Shown piece by piece: positions 10,803 through 21,049 of a stretch of DNA of 64,000 bases. The position numbers and the translations under genes were made by a program. The notes beneath the pieces are model-generated. The model had not been told where the DNA came from and did no database searches. It worked only from the letters and a program-made list of their open reading frames with translations. Each line of letters opens with the position of its first letter. Position 1 is the stretch's first letter. Source of the stretch: Trichomonas vaginalis G3 (lineage: Eukaryota > Parabasalia > Trichomonadida > Trichomonadidae); NCBI RefSeq assembly GCF_026262505.1, contig NC_067204.1, positions 19,260,860 through 19,324,859 on the forward strand, read 5' to 3'.

Positions 10803-11773
10803 ATGAATCCTTACAAAGGGTATGTCGATCGAATTTACCTAATTGGTATTTCCAATCAGATTGAAGAAGGTAAAATGACATGGGAAGAAGCTTGCACCCA
10901 TGTTCCCATCGCCCCAACCCTTCAATCAAATGATTTCAAATATTGAGATGTTTCAAAATCTTTTTTACAAAATCAATTTAGCTTACAGAATATCCCATTG
11001 CCTAAAGGCAAGAAAGGTCGTAGGGTCAATCCTACGACTAATCAAAGCTCTTGCTGTGATACATGACCACTGGCCTTTCCCTGTGGTCAAACAAAACAAT
11101 GGAAACGTTTGAAATTACAACAAATTGATGTATCTTATAGAGAAGTACGCAGATACTTCAAAGAAAATCATTTCACCAAGACGCGATTAGAGCATGCCGG
11201 GCCAGAAACAGCAGTAAGATATTGGGCGCTTTCACCCAATCTTATCTGGCACGCAGATGTTCATTATTTTAGGGGTGTTCGTGGCCAGTATATTTATGGC
11301 ATAATCGACGATTTTAGCCGCAAAGTCCTAGCGTGTATACAAATACCAGATATGCTGGCAGCGACGACAGCGAACGTTGCGGCTTCCGCCTTCATTGAAT
11401 TTGGCGCCCCTTATTGTTTCTGGACCGACAACGGTTCAGAAAATAGGGGCGCCTTTCAAGATCTACTTGATCTTTGGGGCGTCCAATGGCAGCATACAGA
11501 CTCTCATTCTCCCTACCAAAATGGGAAGATTGAGAGATTCTGGCCGACATTGGAGCGCTGCCAAAGCATTCAGGCTATTCCTGCCTTTATTTGGGAGTAC
11601 AATAATAACACCCGCATGAAGATCTCCCAATTAATCCATTAACTGGAACAAATTACACGCCAAATCAAATGTATCAGCTGAAACCGAAATACACAAATGC
11701 AGATACAGAAAGGTTGTGGCAAATATGGGATACAGATACAGGCATGACCGCTGTTGACACATTCACAGCGTAA
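10803..11773 (+). pseudogene. IS481-like transposase (rve fold, D-D-34-E), frameshifted
   Basis: The best-preserved piece (11109-11642) has all three catalytic residues: D in NLIWHADVHYF (residue 50 of that piece), D in FWTDNGSEN (107), and E in NGKIERFW (142). The D-D spacing to E is 34 residues, and the PYQNGKIER context is typical of rve-fold transposases of the IS481/IS3/Ginger group. An upstream piece starting at the ATG at 10803 (MNPYKGYVDRIYLIGIS) looks like the N-terminal DNA-binding region. The tail, from about 11633 to the stop at 11771-11773, is in another frame. At least three frame changes separate the pieces, near 10930, 11000-11108 and 11620. The base composition is less AT-rich than the flanks, hinting at foreign origin. 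Confidence 0.8.
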
Positions 11774-12183
11774 TAATAAACATAATTTTTTAATTTCATT
11801 TTTAACAAGTTTTTTTAAATGTATGTAATGAATAATTCATTAGAATATGATAATGCACATTGTAACAGAATAGAACAATCACCAAATTTTTTTTGAAATT
11901 AAAAAATAAAAGTAAAAAGTATAAAGTAATCTAACCAAAAAAGATATTTAAAAGAATTTTGGAAAAAACAGAATAAGGATAATGATATTATTTTAGATAC
12001 ACAATCGATGTACTGAAGAATAATCCGGTAAAATGATGATATAAAATTAGATTATTTTACAAGTAGCTAAAAGAATAAAACTATAATATAAAATAAATGA
12101 AGTTTAATGAAACAATAAAGGGTAAATAAATAATAAAGATTTTTATTTTATATCAGTATTGAGAAGAAGTAACAGCTGATACT
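11774..12183. other. 3' non-coding part of the transposon centre
   Basis: Very A-rich unique sequence between the transposase stop and the right arm. No gene or repeat is seen. Confidence 0.6.
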
Positions 12184-13734
12184 TGGTAAACAACTTCTTT
12201 ATGTCTAGAAAATTCTATCTTGCCTTTTATTTTTTTCTCGCTGTGAAACGTATTCGGTCTTTTTTTTAAAAATTAATTTTTTGTTAGAGATAAGAGCTAA
12301 AACTCGGTAAACAACTTCTTTATGTCTAGAAAATTCTATCTTGCCTTTTATTTTTTTCTCGCTGTGAAACGTATTCGGTCTTTTTTTTAAAAATTAATTT
12401 TTTGTTAGAGATAAGAGCTAAAACTCGGTAAACAACTTCTTTATGTCTAGAAAATTCTATCTTGCCTTTTATTTTTTTCTCGCTGTGAAACGTATTCGGT
12501 CTTTTTTTTAAAAATTAATTTTTTGTTAGAGATAAGAGCTAAAACTCGGTAAACAACTTCTTTATGTCTAGAAAATTCTATCTTGCCTTTTATTTTTTTT
12601 CTCGCTGTGAAACGTATTCGGTCTTTTTTTTAAAAATTAATTTTTTGTTAGAGATAAGAGCTAAAACTCGGTAAACAACTTCTTTATGTCTAGAAAATTC
12701 TATCTTGCCTTTTTTTTTTTCTCGCTGTGAAACGTATTCGGTCTTTTTTTTAAAAATTAATTTTTTGTTAGAGATAAGAGCTAAAACTCGGTAAACAACT
12801 TCTTTATGTCTAGAAAATTCTATCTTGCCTTTTATTTTTTTCTCGCTGTGAAACGTATTCGGTCTTTTTTTTTAAAAATTAATTTTTTGTTAGAGATAAG
12901 AGCTAAAACTCGGTAAACAACTTCTTTATGTCTAGAAAATTCTATCTTGCCTTTTATTTTTTTCTCGCTGTGAAACGTATTCGGTCTTTTTTTTAAAAAT
13001 TAATTTTTTGTTAGAGATAAGAGCTAAAACTCGGTAAACAACTTCTTTATGTCTAGAAAATTCTATCTTGCCTTTTATTTTTTCTCGCTGTGAAACGTAT
13101 TCGGTCTTTTTTTTAAAAATTAATTTTTTGTTAGAGATAAGAGCTAAAACTTTGCAGACAACTCCCCCATGTCTAGCAAATTTAACATTCTTCTCCCATT
13201 TTTATATATTTGGTTTAGAATGTTCGAAAATGCGTAATATGGTCATTAATATTAATTGAAAAGAACCTTGAATTAATTCAATCTGATCTCACAAAATATT
13301 TTAAATTACAAACTTTGTAGTTTGAATAGATAATTGGTATTAAACTCAAATAACTAGTTTATTTTGAATAAAAATTATTTGAATTTATTCAATTTTGTGA
13401 ATTTTCCTTCAAAAATCAAGTTTAAATATCTTATTTGCCATATAATTATAAATACAATGAAACATATTCGAAATTGAAAAGAATGACTTTTTCTGTTCTT
13501 TCAATCATTCAATTTGAATTTTGCAATATTGGATTTCTGATTAAATAGCTATTAAAAACAACAAGCAATTTAACTTACATTCAAATTTATTTGTGTTATA
13601 TTCAATCTTCTCAAAACTTATGATTTTCGGCTATAGCATGATTATATGCTATATAATATAATAAACATATAATAGTATCATTCTTTCAATTATTTGAAGA
13701 GAAAACCGAAAAAATCTATTTTCGGTCTATAACA
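12184..13734 (-). repeat. Right terminal inverted repeat with about 120-bp tandem units
   Basis: This is the inverse complement of the left arm. Eight copies of the CTATCTTGCC-containing unit lie between about 12184 and 13140, one more than in the left arm, followed by the diverged outermost unit and the unique outer part ending CGGTCTATAACA. Unequal unit number between arms shows that the tandem array changes by slippage or recombination. Confidence 0.85.
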
Positions 13735-13749
13735 CTTTTAGAACATACA
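13735..13749 (+). repeat. Right 15-bp target site duplication
   Basis: CTTTTAGAACATACA, a perfect copy of 9101-9115. Confidence 0.85.
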
Positions 13750-13809
13750 ATTATTCTCATCAAAATCTTTTGGATTATCCATAATCATTATCTCATGTTT
13801 GCACTCACA

Positions 13810-14930
13810 TAGGGTTGTTAAAAATATCAAAAATTAGCGTTTTGAAGACACCATGGTGTCTTATAATTTTCCCTTCCTTATTGGCGTGTAGAAATAAATG
13901 CGCCAATAGATTGAAGAAGAAGAATTGTTTTTCTCTTAATGAACTTTAATCCTTTTGATATAAGAATATTAAAAACATTAATATAATTTCGATTTCGGAA
14001 ATTAAATTTCCAAATTTTTTGTCGATTTCGGAAATAACAGGATCCCGCATCCAACACGCAACAACAAAACACAAAACACACTTTTTGGTTCTTTCATCGT
14101 TTTAATCGTAATTTATGTAATAAATGATTTGGATAAATTTTACAAAAATAGAACCTATATTATATTCTTTTCAAAGATTCTTGCAAATCATCAAAAATAA
14201 TTGTATTTTAAAAAACGATCAAATTATCCGTTCATTATTTTAAACTTAAATCAGTTTTTATGATTGACTAAAGCAATCATATTTATTCATCATTAAATAA
14301 ACAAAAAAAAATAATATTTGAGAGTTATTTCAAAAAAAAAAACACATTGAATTTATTAATTTGTCTCAATTTCAGTATTATAAATTTTTATAATTTCAAT
14401 ATTTTGAAATACACTTTTTAATATTTCAATATTTATGATATTTCAATGCATTAAGTGGTCTCAAATTGAGCTTCTCAAATATAAGTTGGCCTATTCAAAT
14501 AATAAAATTAAATAATATTTAAAATAATAAATAAAAGTGATTGAGGTCATAGCAAAACGGCTGTTTCAGTCATTTATTCTTAAAAATAAAAAGGGTAAAA
14601 ACTAAATAAAATGGGTAAAATTCAATAGTGTCTGTGCTATTGTTCAATTTGAAGGTGTCTTTTGAAACCGCAAGACACATTGAATTTTTGAATAGTGTAT
14701 TATTGTTTTGACAGACACCAATGAAAAAAATAAAATGATATTTATTTTAAATATATAAGATCCTTATATAAAATATAAATATTTTATCGTTTTATTTTCT
14801 TGTTTTAGAAATGTTTTTTATTGAAAAATCAATAAAACTAACTCCAAAATAAAATTTTTGATTTAAAGACACTATGATGACACCAGGCAAATCTTCCAAG
14901 ACACCTATCGTCGGGAATCTAACAACCCTA
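13810..14930. mobile_element. Non-autonomous hAT-like element
   Basis: The segment begins TAGGGTTGTTA and ends TAACAACCCTA, a perfect 11-bp terminal inverted repeat. It is flanked on both sides by the 8-bp direct repeat CACTCACA (13802-13809 and 14931-14938). Eight-base duplications and TAGGG-type ends are diagnostic of hAT transposons. No transposase-like frame is present; the 67-codon frame at 13878-14081 has no recognisable feature. The motif AAGACACC or its complement recurs near both ends, including the perfect palindrome AAGACACCATGGTGTCTT at 13845-13862, as expected for subterminal transposase sites. Confidence 0.75.
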
Positions 14931-14938
14931 CACTCACA

Positions 14939-15261
14939 ATAGATCAAAGATGTTACAAAAAAAATTCCAAAAATATTCCAAATTTGAAATTTCTAGAAGA
15001 ATTTTTTAGACATTTTTTTATCATTTTCTCATTTTTCAAATATTTTTGGAAAAATTCTAAAAATATTTATTAATAATTGGATAGTATTTTGATTTATTTA
15101 TCATTGTCTTTTATAATTTTGATGAATGAATCAAAATTCTAAATTGAAAACCAGAAATATTGTCATATGGAACTTGGTTTATAGTAAATTCAATAGACAT
15201 TATGTATCAAATTTGATATTTTCTTTTTTCAAGTTTAGATTTTACCAAGGCTTCTAAATAC
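14939..15261. other. Upstream region of the co-chaperone gene
   Basis: AT-rich sequence without a gene. No clear TCA+1 Py (T/A) initiator is present within 40 bases of the ATG at 15262. Confidence 0.5.
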
Positions 15262-15885
15262 ATGAATCAAGAAGAATCGCTTAAACAGATTTTTGGCGAA
15301 GATGACCTTAAAAAGATCAGATCCAACCCGTCAGTAGCAGGATATCTTGATGATCCAGAGTTCTGCACTATGATGGCTGATATTAATCAAAACCCTCAAA
15401 ATATTCTAAAATATCAAAGCAAATTCTCCAATCCTCTTGCTTTGATGTCAATTTTACCTCTAATGATACCAAATGATCAAATAGCAAAAGAAAAAGCTAA
15501 TGCAGCCAATAAAAAAGAACAAGCAGATAAAGCAAAACAACAAGGAAATGACTTTTTCGCAAAAGGAAATTACGCAGCTGCTCTTGGTAAATATAATGAA
15601 GCAATAATTTTAGATCCAGAAAATATCATATATCATACAAACAAATCTACGGCACTTATGAAGCTTGAAGACTACAGAGGTGCAGTATCTGCAGCACTTT
15701 CTGCAATTAGCGTTGGCAAGAAAAATTTTGCGGGTGAAGAACTAATGTGGAAGGCCTACATGAAATTGGGCACAGCTTATAAGGCTTTAGGCGAAAAAGA
15801 TCAAGCTATTCAGGCATTTGAATCTGCATCAAGATTTAAAGAAGATAAACTTACAATTGAAGCTCTAAAGCAGCTACGAAATTAA
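15262..15885 (+). CDS. STI1/Hop-like TPR co-chaperone, short form
   Basis: The protein has 207 residues. Residues about 5-65 resemble the DP/STI1 domain (DLKKIRSNPSVAGYLDDPEF, then NPQNILKYQS). Residues about 88-205 form a three-repeat TPR domain of the Hop TPR2A type. Carboxylate-clamp residues are visible: K and N in KAKQQGNDFF, N in YHTNKSTAL, and K in MWKAYMKLG. The final clamp arginine of Hop is a lysine here (KAYMKL). Such domains hold the EEVD tails of Hsp70 or Hsp90, so the protein probably links or regulates these chaperones in the cytosol. At 207 residues it is far shorter than Hop (about 540), with DP preceding a single TPR set, so it is a reduced family member rather than true STI1. 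Confidence 0.8.
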   Translation: MNQEESLKQIFGEDDLKKIRSNPSVAGYLDDPEFCTMMADINQNPQNILKYQSKFSNPLALMSILPLMIPNDQIAKEKANAANKKEQADKAKQQGNDFFAKGNYAAALGKYNEAIILDPENIIYHTNKSTALMKLEDYRGAVSAALSAISVGKKNFAGEELMWKAYMKLGTAYKALGEKDQAIQAFESASRFKEDKLTIEALKQLRN

Positions 15886-16101
15886 TGTACGTAAGAGATA
15901 AATCCTATACTTTTTATATTTGTGTTTTATAAATCATAATTTTCTTAATATCAAATTTTTAAAGGGCCCAAACAGGAAACAACATTATGGTAATTCAAGA
16001 GTAGAGGAATATGGCTCTGTAAAGGTCTAAAAAATCTAAATTCAATACAACATTTTTTTAACATTTAAAAAATGGTAAAATACAAACAAAACATAATAAT
16101 A

Positions 16102-19080
16102 TTATGATGGTGGTAATGGAGGAAGTTTCTGCTTCTTATGAAATGTATTGAACATCTCAGTTTTATTTTTCTCATCCAAAACCAAATTCCTATCTTCAAT
16201 TTGGAGCTTAATAAGTGCCTTCTCAAGCTTCTTTATGTTCTTATCTAATATTGGACACTTTTCGCATGGTTTTTCCATAATTTCACGAATTTCACGTTTT
16301 TTATCAGCGATGTGAGTCAACATCTCCATACATCTTTCATTTAGATCATCTACAACAGCGTTATATTTGTTTTGAACCGCTTGGTAATTATCATTAATTT
16401 CTTTAATTCTTTCTTCGGCATCTTTTCTTGCAGCTTCGATCTGCATCTGCGCATCTTCATAATGATCCAATTCATCACTATTTAATTTGCTAATAACTTC
16501 TTCTTCTTTCGTATGAAGCTCTTCTGTATAAGTTTCTCTTGCTTTTGCAACGATATCAAGCGTTTCAGCTCTTAAACCATCTTCTAGTGCTTGGTTTGAA
16601 GCTTCTACACCACAAAGATCGTTTTGGATATATTCAATATTTAATTCAAGGTCGGATTTGAGTTTTTCGAGTTGTTGTGATATCTGCATGGATTTTTCTT
16701 GTTCTTGGACAATCATTGGCTGATATTCGAGTTTAATTGCTTCGACAATTTTTGCTTTTTCTTGTTCAAGCTTCATTTTAAGTTCACTGATCCTTGATTC
16801 AACAGTATCTATCTGTCTCATCTTTCTTAGAACTTCCTGTTCGTTTTGAGAGAACTTTTCTTCAAGTAAATAAATTGCTCTTTCTCTAGCTTCGACTTCA
16901 TCATTCAGGATCTTAATATTTCCACTTGTTTCATCTTTCTTCTTTTGAAGAGCTGCTTCGTAGTTCTTTTGAGCTTCTTCCAACTGCATTTTGAGTTCAA
17001 AAGTATTATTCATAGCTTCCATGTAATTATTCTTTGTGTCTTCTAATTGTTTAAGACCTTCAGCTTCTTCTCTTTTGAGAGAACGACGAACTTCCATGAA
17101 TTCTTGCCTCTTTTTGTCCAAATTTGTATCTTGAATAACAATTGGATCTTTTCCAGGGCTTGATGTAGGTGTAGGGATTTTTACTGGCTCATCAAGTGGA
17201 CTTGATGTTGATCTTGATGTAGATCTGGAAGTTGATCTTGAAGTATCTCTTGAAGAAGTCTTTTGTGATGATGAAGGAGTCTTTGCTACAGGTGTTTTAG
17301 ATATATCAGCAATAGGTGATGGAGGAATTTCGATTTTCAGTGGATTTTGCTTCTCAGAATTCTTTGTTGGAGTTTTTTCGGAGTATTTCGGAACAGGACT
17401 TTCAGCCATCATCACAGGTGTCCTCAAAACATCATCTCTCGGGGAGATTTGAGATGATGATATACTCGAACTTCCGGTAGACAAAGGCGGGGGCATTAAC
17501 AGCTCTAATTCTGCTTCGTGCTGAGCCTTAAGAGCTTTCATCTTCTCGTTAATTGCGTTTTGGACCCTTTGTTCCATTTCAATTCTCTGTTGTTTTTCTT
17601 CTGCAGCCTCTTCTTCTTCATTATTCGCTTCATCGGATGTATCACCGAGAATAACCTTATTTTCTGCAATAATAGCTTCAAGCTCGCGTGTCAAAGCTTC
17701 GATTTTTGCGTTATAATATTTTATATCTTTTTCGCCTTGCCTTTTTGCTTCTTTTTCCTCATCATCGAAATGCTGATTGATTGTAGCTCTATCTTCTCTC
17801 CATTGTTCTTTAGTTTGAGTGATTTCATTTTCAATATTATTTACTTCATCGGCCATTTTCTTAATTTCAGCATCATGTTGATCTTTAATCTGCTTAATAT
17901 GTTCAGCATAAAGTCTTTCCTTTTCTTCCAAGTCCGCATTCGATTTATCTTTATCATTTTCAATAGAATTTCGTAATTGATTCAAAGAATCAGTCATTCT
18001 CATTAATTTTGCTTCAAGACTCATTGTTATTTCTTTCTTAGCAATCTCAATATTCGTATCGTGATTGTCTATAAGCTCTTGGAGCTGGTTTTCGTACTCT
18101 TTTTGTTTTTCTTCAATTGTAGCTTTCATTTTCAGTTCATTTTCTTTGATTTGTTGTTTAATCTCTCTATTTTTGTTCTCAAGGAACTCGATTTTCGATT
18201 TCTTTTCCGAAATTTGTTGATTTAAATTTGCTTCGTTTTCTTTGAATTGTCTTTCGCATTCTTCTTTCACTTGGTTCCATTTAGACTCTAATGCAGGTCC
18301 TACTTCTGTATGGCTCTTCTGTAAATCTTCGTAGGATTGCTTTAATTCGAGAACTTTTTTCTCATCGGGTTCTAGTTTTTCGTCGAGTCTTTCTTTGTGC
18401 CTTTTAAGTGTTTCATTATTTTGAGTAATTACTTGAGTGACATCTTTCATTCTTTGGTCAATTGCAGCATTTAAATCATCTGAAGCTTTTTTCGTAGCAT
18501 ATTTGGTCATTTCTAAAGCATCTAGTTTAGAACTAAGCTGCTTTTCAAAATGATCAGTAAACCTTTGCGTTTCAACTTGTATTTTTTCATTCATTGAAGA
18601 ATTAGCAGCAGTAATTCGTTCATTTAGTAAAGCAACTGTTTTATTATGCTCTTCTCGCTTTTGATCGAGTTTCTTGTTCATTACTTGCTGTTGATTTGAG
18701 ATTAAAGTTTCTAAAATCGATTGACTGTTTTGATATGATTTCTTTTGCTCATTGCTAAGCCTTTCAAAACTTTCATCTATTGTGGATAAGGAGTCCATGA
18801 GTTGTTTATACGACTTTGTGTAAAGAGTATCTAAAGATTCAACTCTATTTTTCTTGAAATTCTTTACTCTACTCTGTATTTTAAGCGATCTGTCGGAATC
18901 TTCATCAACATCCATGGAGATAGCAATGTTTCGATATCTACCGAAAACTTCATCGCAAAGAGGCAAAGTATTCTTTAATTCTTGCATTCCTTTCTCACCA
19001 TTTGTCTTAGACATCGTTCTGATCGAGCCAAAGAGCTCTTGGATATAATACCTACCCTTCTCTTTGGCTTCGGTACTCAT
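16102..19080 (-). CDS. Large coiled-coil protein, 992 aa
   Basis: After a short globular N-terminus (residues 1-80), nearly the whole sequence is Glu/Lys/Gln-rich heptad-like helix. The first long coiled coil covers about 95-545. A Ser/Thr/Pro-rich linker at about 548-680 includes a SRSTSRSTSRSTS run and many SP/TP sites. A second coiled coil covers about 685-960. The tail contains CEKCP and ends KLPPLPPS. There is no motor or enzymatic domain. This architecture suits a cytoskeletal or structural protein, and the SP/TP-rich linker is a likely phosphorylation site. I do not recognise an orthologue. The start at 19080 is the first ATG, and a CGCCGATA motif lies about 30 bases upstream. Confidence 0.85.
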   Translation of the reverse strand: MSTEAKEKGRYYIQELFGSIRTMSKTNGEKGMQELKNTLPLCDEVFGRYRNIAISMDVDEDSDRSLKIQSRVKNFKKNRVESLDTLYTKSYKQLMDSLSTIDESFERLSNEQKKSYQNSQSILETLISNQQQVMNKKLDQKREEHNKTVALLNERITAANSSMNEKIQVETQRFTDHFEKQLSSKLDALEMTKYATKKASDDLNAAIDQRMKDVTQVITQNNETLKRHKERLDEKLEPDEKKVLELKQSYEDLQKSHTEVGPALESKWNQVKEECERQFKENEANLNQQISEKKSKIEFLENKNREIKQQIKENELKMKATIEEKQKEYENQLQELIDNHDTNIEIAKKEITMSLEAKLMRMTDSLNQLRNSIENDKDKSNADLEEKERLYAEHIKQIKDQHDAEIKKMADEVNNIENEITQTKEQWREDRATINQHFDDEEKEAKRQGEKDIKYYNAKIEALTRELEAIIAENKVILGDTSDEANNEEEEAAEEKQQRIEMEQRVQNAINEKMKALKAQHEAELELLMPPPLSTGSSSISSSQISPRDDVLRTPVMMAESPVPKYSEKTPTKNSEKQNPLKIEIPPSPIADISKTPVAKTPSSSQKTSSRDTSRSTSRSTSRSTSSPLDEPVKIPTPTSSPGKDPIVIQDTNLDKKRQEFMEVRRSLKREEAEGLKQLEDTKNNYMEAMNNTFELKMQLEEAQKNYEAALQKKKDETSGNIKILNDEVEARERAIYLLEEKFSQNEQEVLRKMRQIDTVESRISELKMKLEQEKAKIVEAIKLEYQPMIVQEQEKSMQISQQLEKLKSDLELNIEYIQNDLCGVEASNQALEDGLRAETLDIVAKARETYTEELHTKEEEVISKLNSDELDHYEDAQMQIEAARKDAEERIKEINDNYQAVQNKYNAVVDDLNERCMEMLTHIADKKREIREIMEKPCEKCPILDKNIKKLEKALIKLQIEDRNLVLDEKNKTEMFNTFHKKQKLPPLPPS

Positions 19081-20030
19081 TATATAACGTATATTTCCTC
19101 ATTTTTATCGGCGTGAAGAAAGATGATAAATCATCATGTAACTCAATAATCACAAATAATATGGATTAAATTTCTATAGTGAAAGGTATTAGTATAGTCT
19201 CTGCTTTAAATACTACAAACTTTCCTGTTCAAAATGCTTTTTTCAATTCACAATGACTTCAAATTGATAATAATTAATAATGATTGTAGAATGAAGCTAT
19301 ATTTGTGTTAAATATATATCTTATAAGATGATTCATGCTTATAACAATAAAATTGAGGACGAAAATCAAGTATTTGGAATTAACTTTCGTTGATATATGT
19401 GTCATGCGATTATCTTAATCACATTGTGACAAGGTTGAGGCTATGTGTTAAAACAGAATAAATTCTCAACAACCGATTGAAGTCGGACTAAAATCATCTA
19501 TTCTATTATAGTAAATTAGATATTAATCTACTAGAAACATCTTGTCATAGTATAATTTTCAGGCTAAAGCTATTCTTTTTAATTTCATAATAGAATCCAT
19601 CATACTAAATTTGAAATTTACAAAGAATTAGCTCTTTCATGTAAAATACAATCAAATCGTACATATAGTTTCCAAATAATCCAATAAATGATCGTAAATT
19701 CTGATAAAAATCGTTTGATGCATTATGGCGCGTAGCGAGATAGCTTTATACATATCTAAACCATAGGAATGCATATTCAACTCATACATTCGGGCCAGAA
19801 ATTCACAAGATTTTGTGGCAAAATTCATTATTTACAGTTTTGCTATCTTCCACAGAAATATATCAGGATATATGTGGTCTAAAATACTTTATTTTGTTGA
19901 TAATTTCTGCCTGTAACATTTTTTGGATGATAAAGTTTCAAAATTTCGAAATATGAGCTTCAAAAAATAATACTTATCTCAAACTTCCTTAAAATTCTGC
20001 TAGATTCTTTTTTCAATGATATAAGATTTT
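19081..20030. other. Intergenic, no gene seen
   Basis: AT-rich and without long frames. No RNA gene or repeat was recognised in this part of the 1.97-kb spacer between the coiled-coil gene and the kinase. Confidence 0.55.
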
Positions 20031-20064
20031 GACGAGTAGGGGTAATTTTAGCTAAAAGTAACAC

Positions 20065-20309
20065 ACTTGTAAAAAGTGACACACCCGTGAAGGGTGTGAT
20101 TACCGATCGGTAATTTCGACAGTTTAGAATTTAAAATTTTTTATGGAACTGTTGCGAGTTTCATAAAGAATTTAAGGAATATAAACAAAGATTTGAATCA
20201 AAATCTTAGACCTAAGCCGCTCGATTCGCTCGCGGCTTCCGCGAATTACAGATCAGCAAAGATTTGAATCAAAATCTTCGAACTAAGCCGATCGCTTCGC
20301 TCGCGGCTT
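20065..20309. repeat. Cluster of palindromes and a direct repeat
   Basis: Within 245 bases there are several items. A hairpin CACACCC-loop-GGGTGTG lies at 20080-20098. It is followed immediately by the perfect 16-bp palindrome ATTACCGATCGGTAAT (20099-20114). Two copies of a roughly 53-bp unit lie at 20186-20238 and 20257-20309, each with CAAAGATTTGAATCAAAATC and then a GC-rich hairpin of the type GCCG-TTCGCTC-CGGC. GC-rich hairpins in such AT-rich DNA are conspicuous. They may be remnants of a mobile element or structured RNA. Confidence 0.55.
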
Positions 20310-21049
20310 TCTTTATTATTTTAAATTTGCATATTTCCATCAAAAGTTCATAAGGTAAAAAATTTCGTTTATATTATTGCAAAATAAAATCTTCATTATC
20401 AAAATAATATTAAATGATAATATAATATAATTTATAAACAACTATTATTTAATAAAGTTTAATTGCCAAGGTTCATCTAATTTTTTGTTTTTAATGTTTT
20501 ATGAATTTTATTTATCATGTATATATCTAATGAAGATTATATATGTAGAAGATAAGTACCTTAATATGTACGTAAAAATTAATGAAATTTATTTTGAATG
20601 TAGAACCGAGCAATTTTCCCTGTCACTTTTAGCATATCTTGAGTGCTGTGATTCTTGAGCAACATCACTCGAGCATTTTAGATAGTACCAATGCTGATAT
20701 GCTGCTGTGCTTTTACTGGCTAAACTGTAAATGGCAGATCGATTATTCACAGAACGATTGAATCAGAATTTTTTAATTCGATATTTAGGTTTAACTTGTC
20801 CTAGTAATTATTAATTTGAGAAAATTTCGTTAATTCAATATTTTTTCCCAGATTAAACATAAAAATGGATCAGCTAGAATTTTCTATTATTATTTCATTA
20901 AAAAATAGAGTTTATTGAAAAAAATTAAACCTGCGGTTAAAATTTGTTATCAAATTTTTGGTTAATTTATTTTAAATTATGAATATAAATATATCTAGCT
21001 TTCCGAAAAATAACCGTTCAAAAAGTGACTAGATTAATTCTATATAACC
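20310..21049. other. Upstream region of kinase gene
   Basis: AT-rich sequence without a gene. No convincing initiator is present close to the ATG at 21050. Confidence 0.5.

Larger units (their letters stand above)
9116..13734 (+). mobile_element. IS481-like DDE transposon with long tandem-repeat inverted arms
   Basis: The 4,619-bp element begins TGTTATAGACCG and ends with its exact inverse complement. It is flanked by a perfect 15-bp direct repeat, CTTTTAGAACATACA (9101-9115 and 13735-13749). The two arms, about 1.5 kb each, are nearly identical in inverse orientation: I see about one substitution in the outermost 500 bases, apart from differences in homopolymer length and repeat number. The unique centre (about 10626-12183) carries a D-D-E transposase. 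TGT ends, a target duplication within the 4-15 bp range, and an rve-type transposase all match the bacterial IS481 family. Near-identical arms suggest recent insertion, but the transposase frame is interrupted, so movement probably relied on a copy elsewhere. Confidence 0.85.

Noticed and set aside
13878-14081. 67-codon frame inside the hAT-like element as a transposase
   Set aside because: Far too short, Cys/Phe-rich and without the hAT dimerisation or catalytic motifs.
17518-17976. Plus-strand frame of 152 codons within the coiled-coil gene
   Set aside because: It is the antisense shadow of the Glu/Lys-rich coiled coil, giving Phe/Ile-rich nonsense; the minus-strand gene is clearly real.
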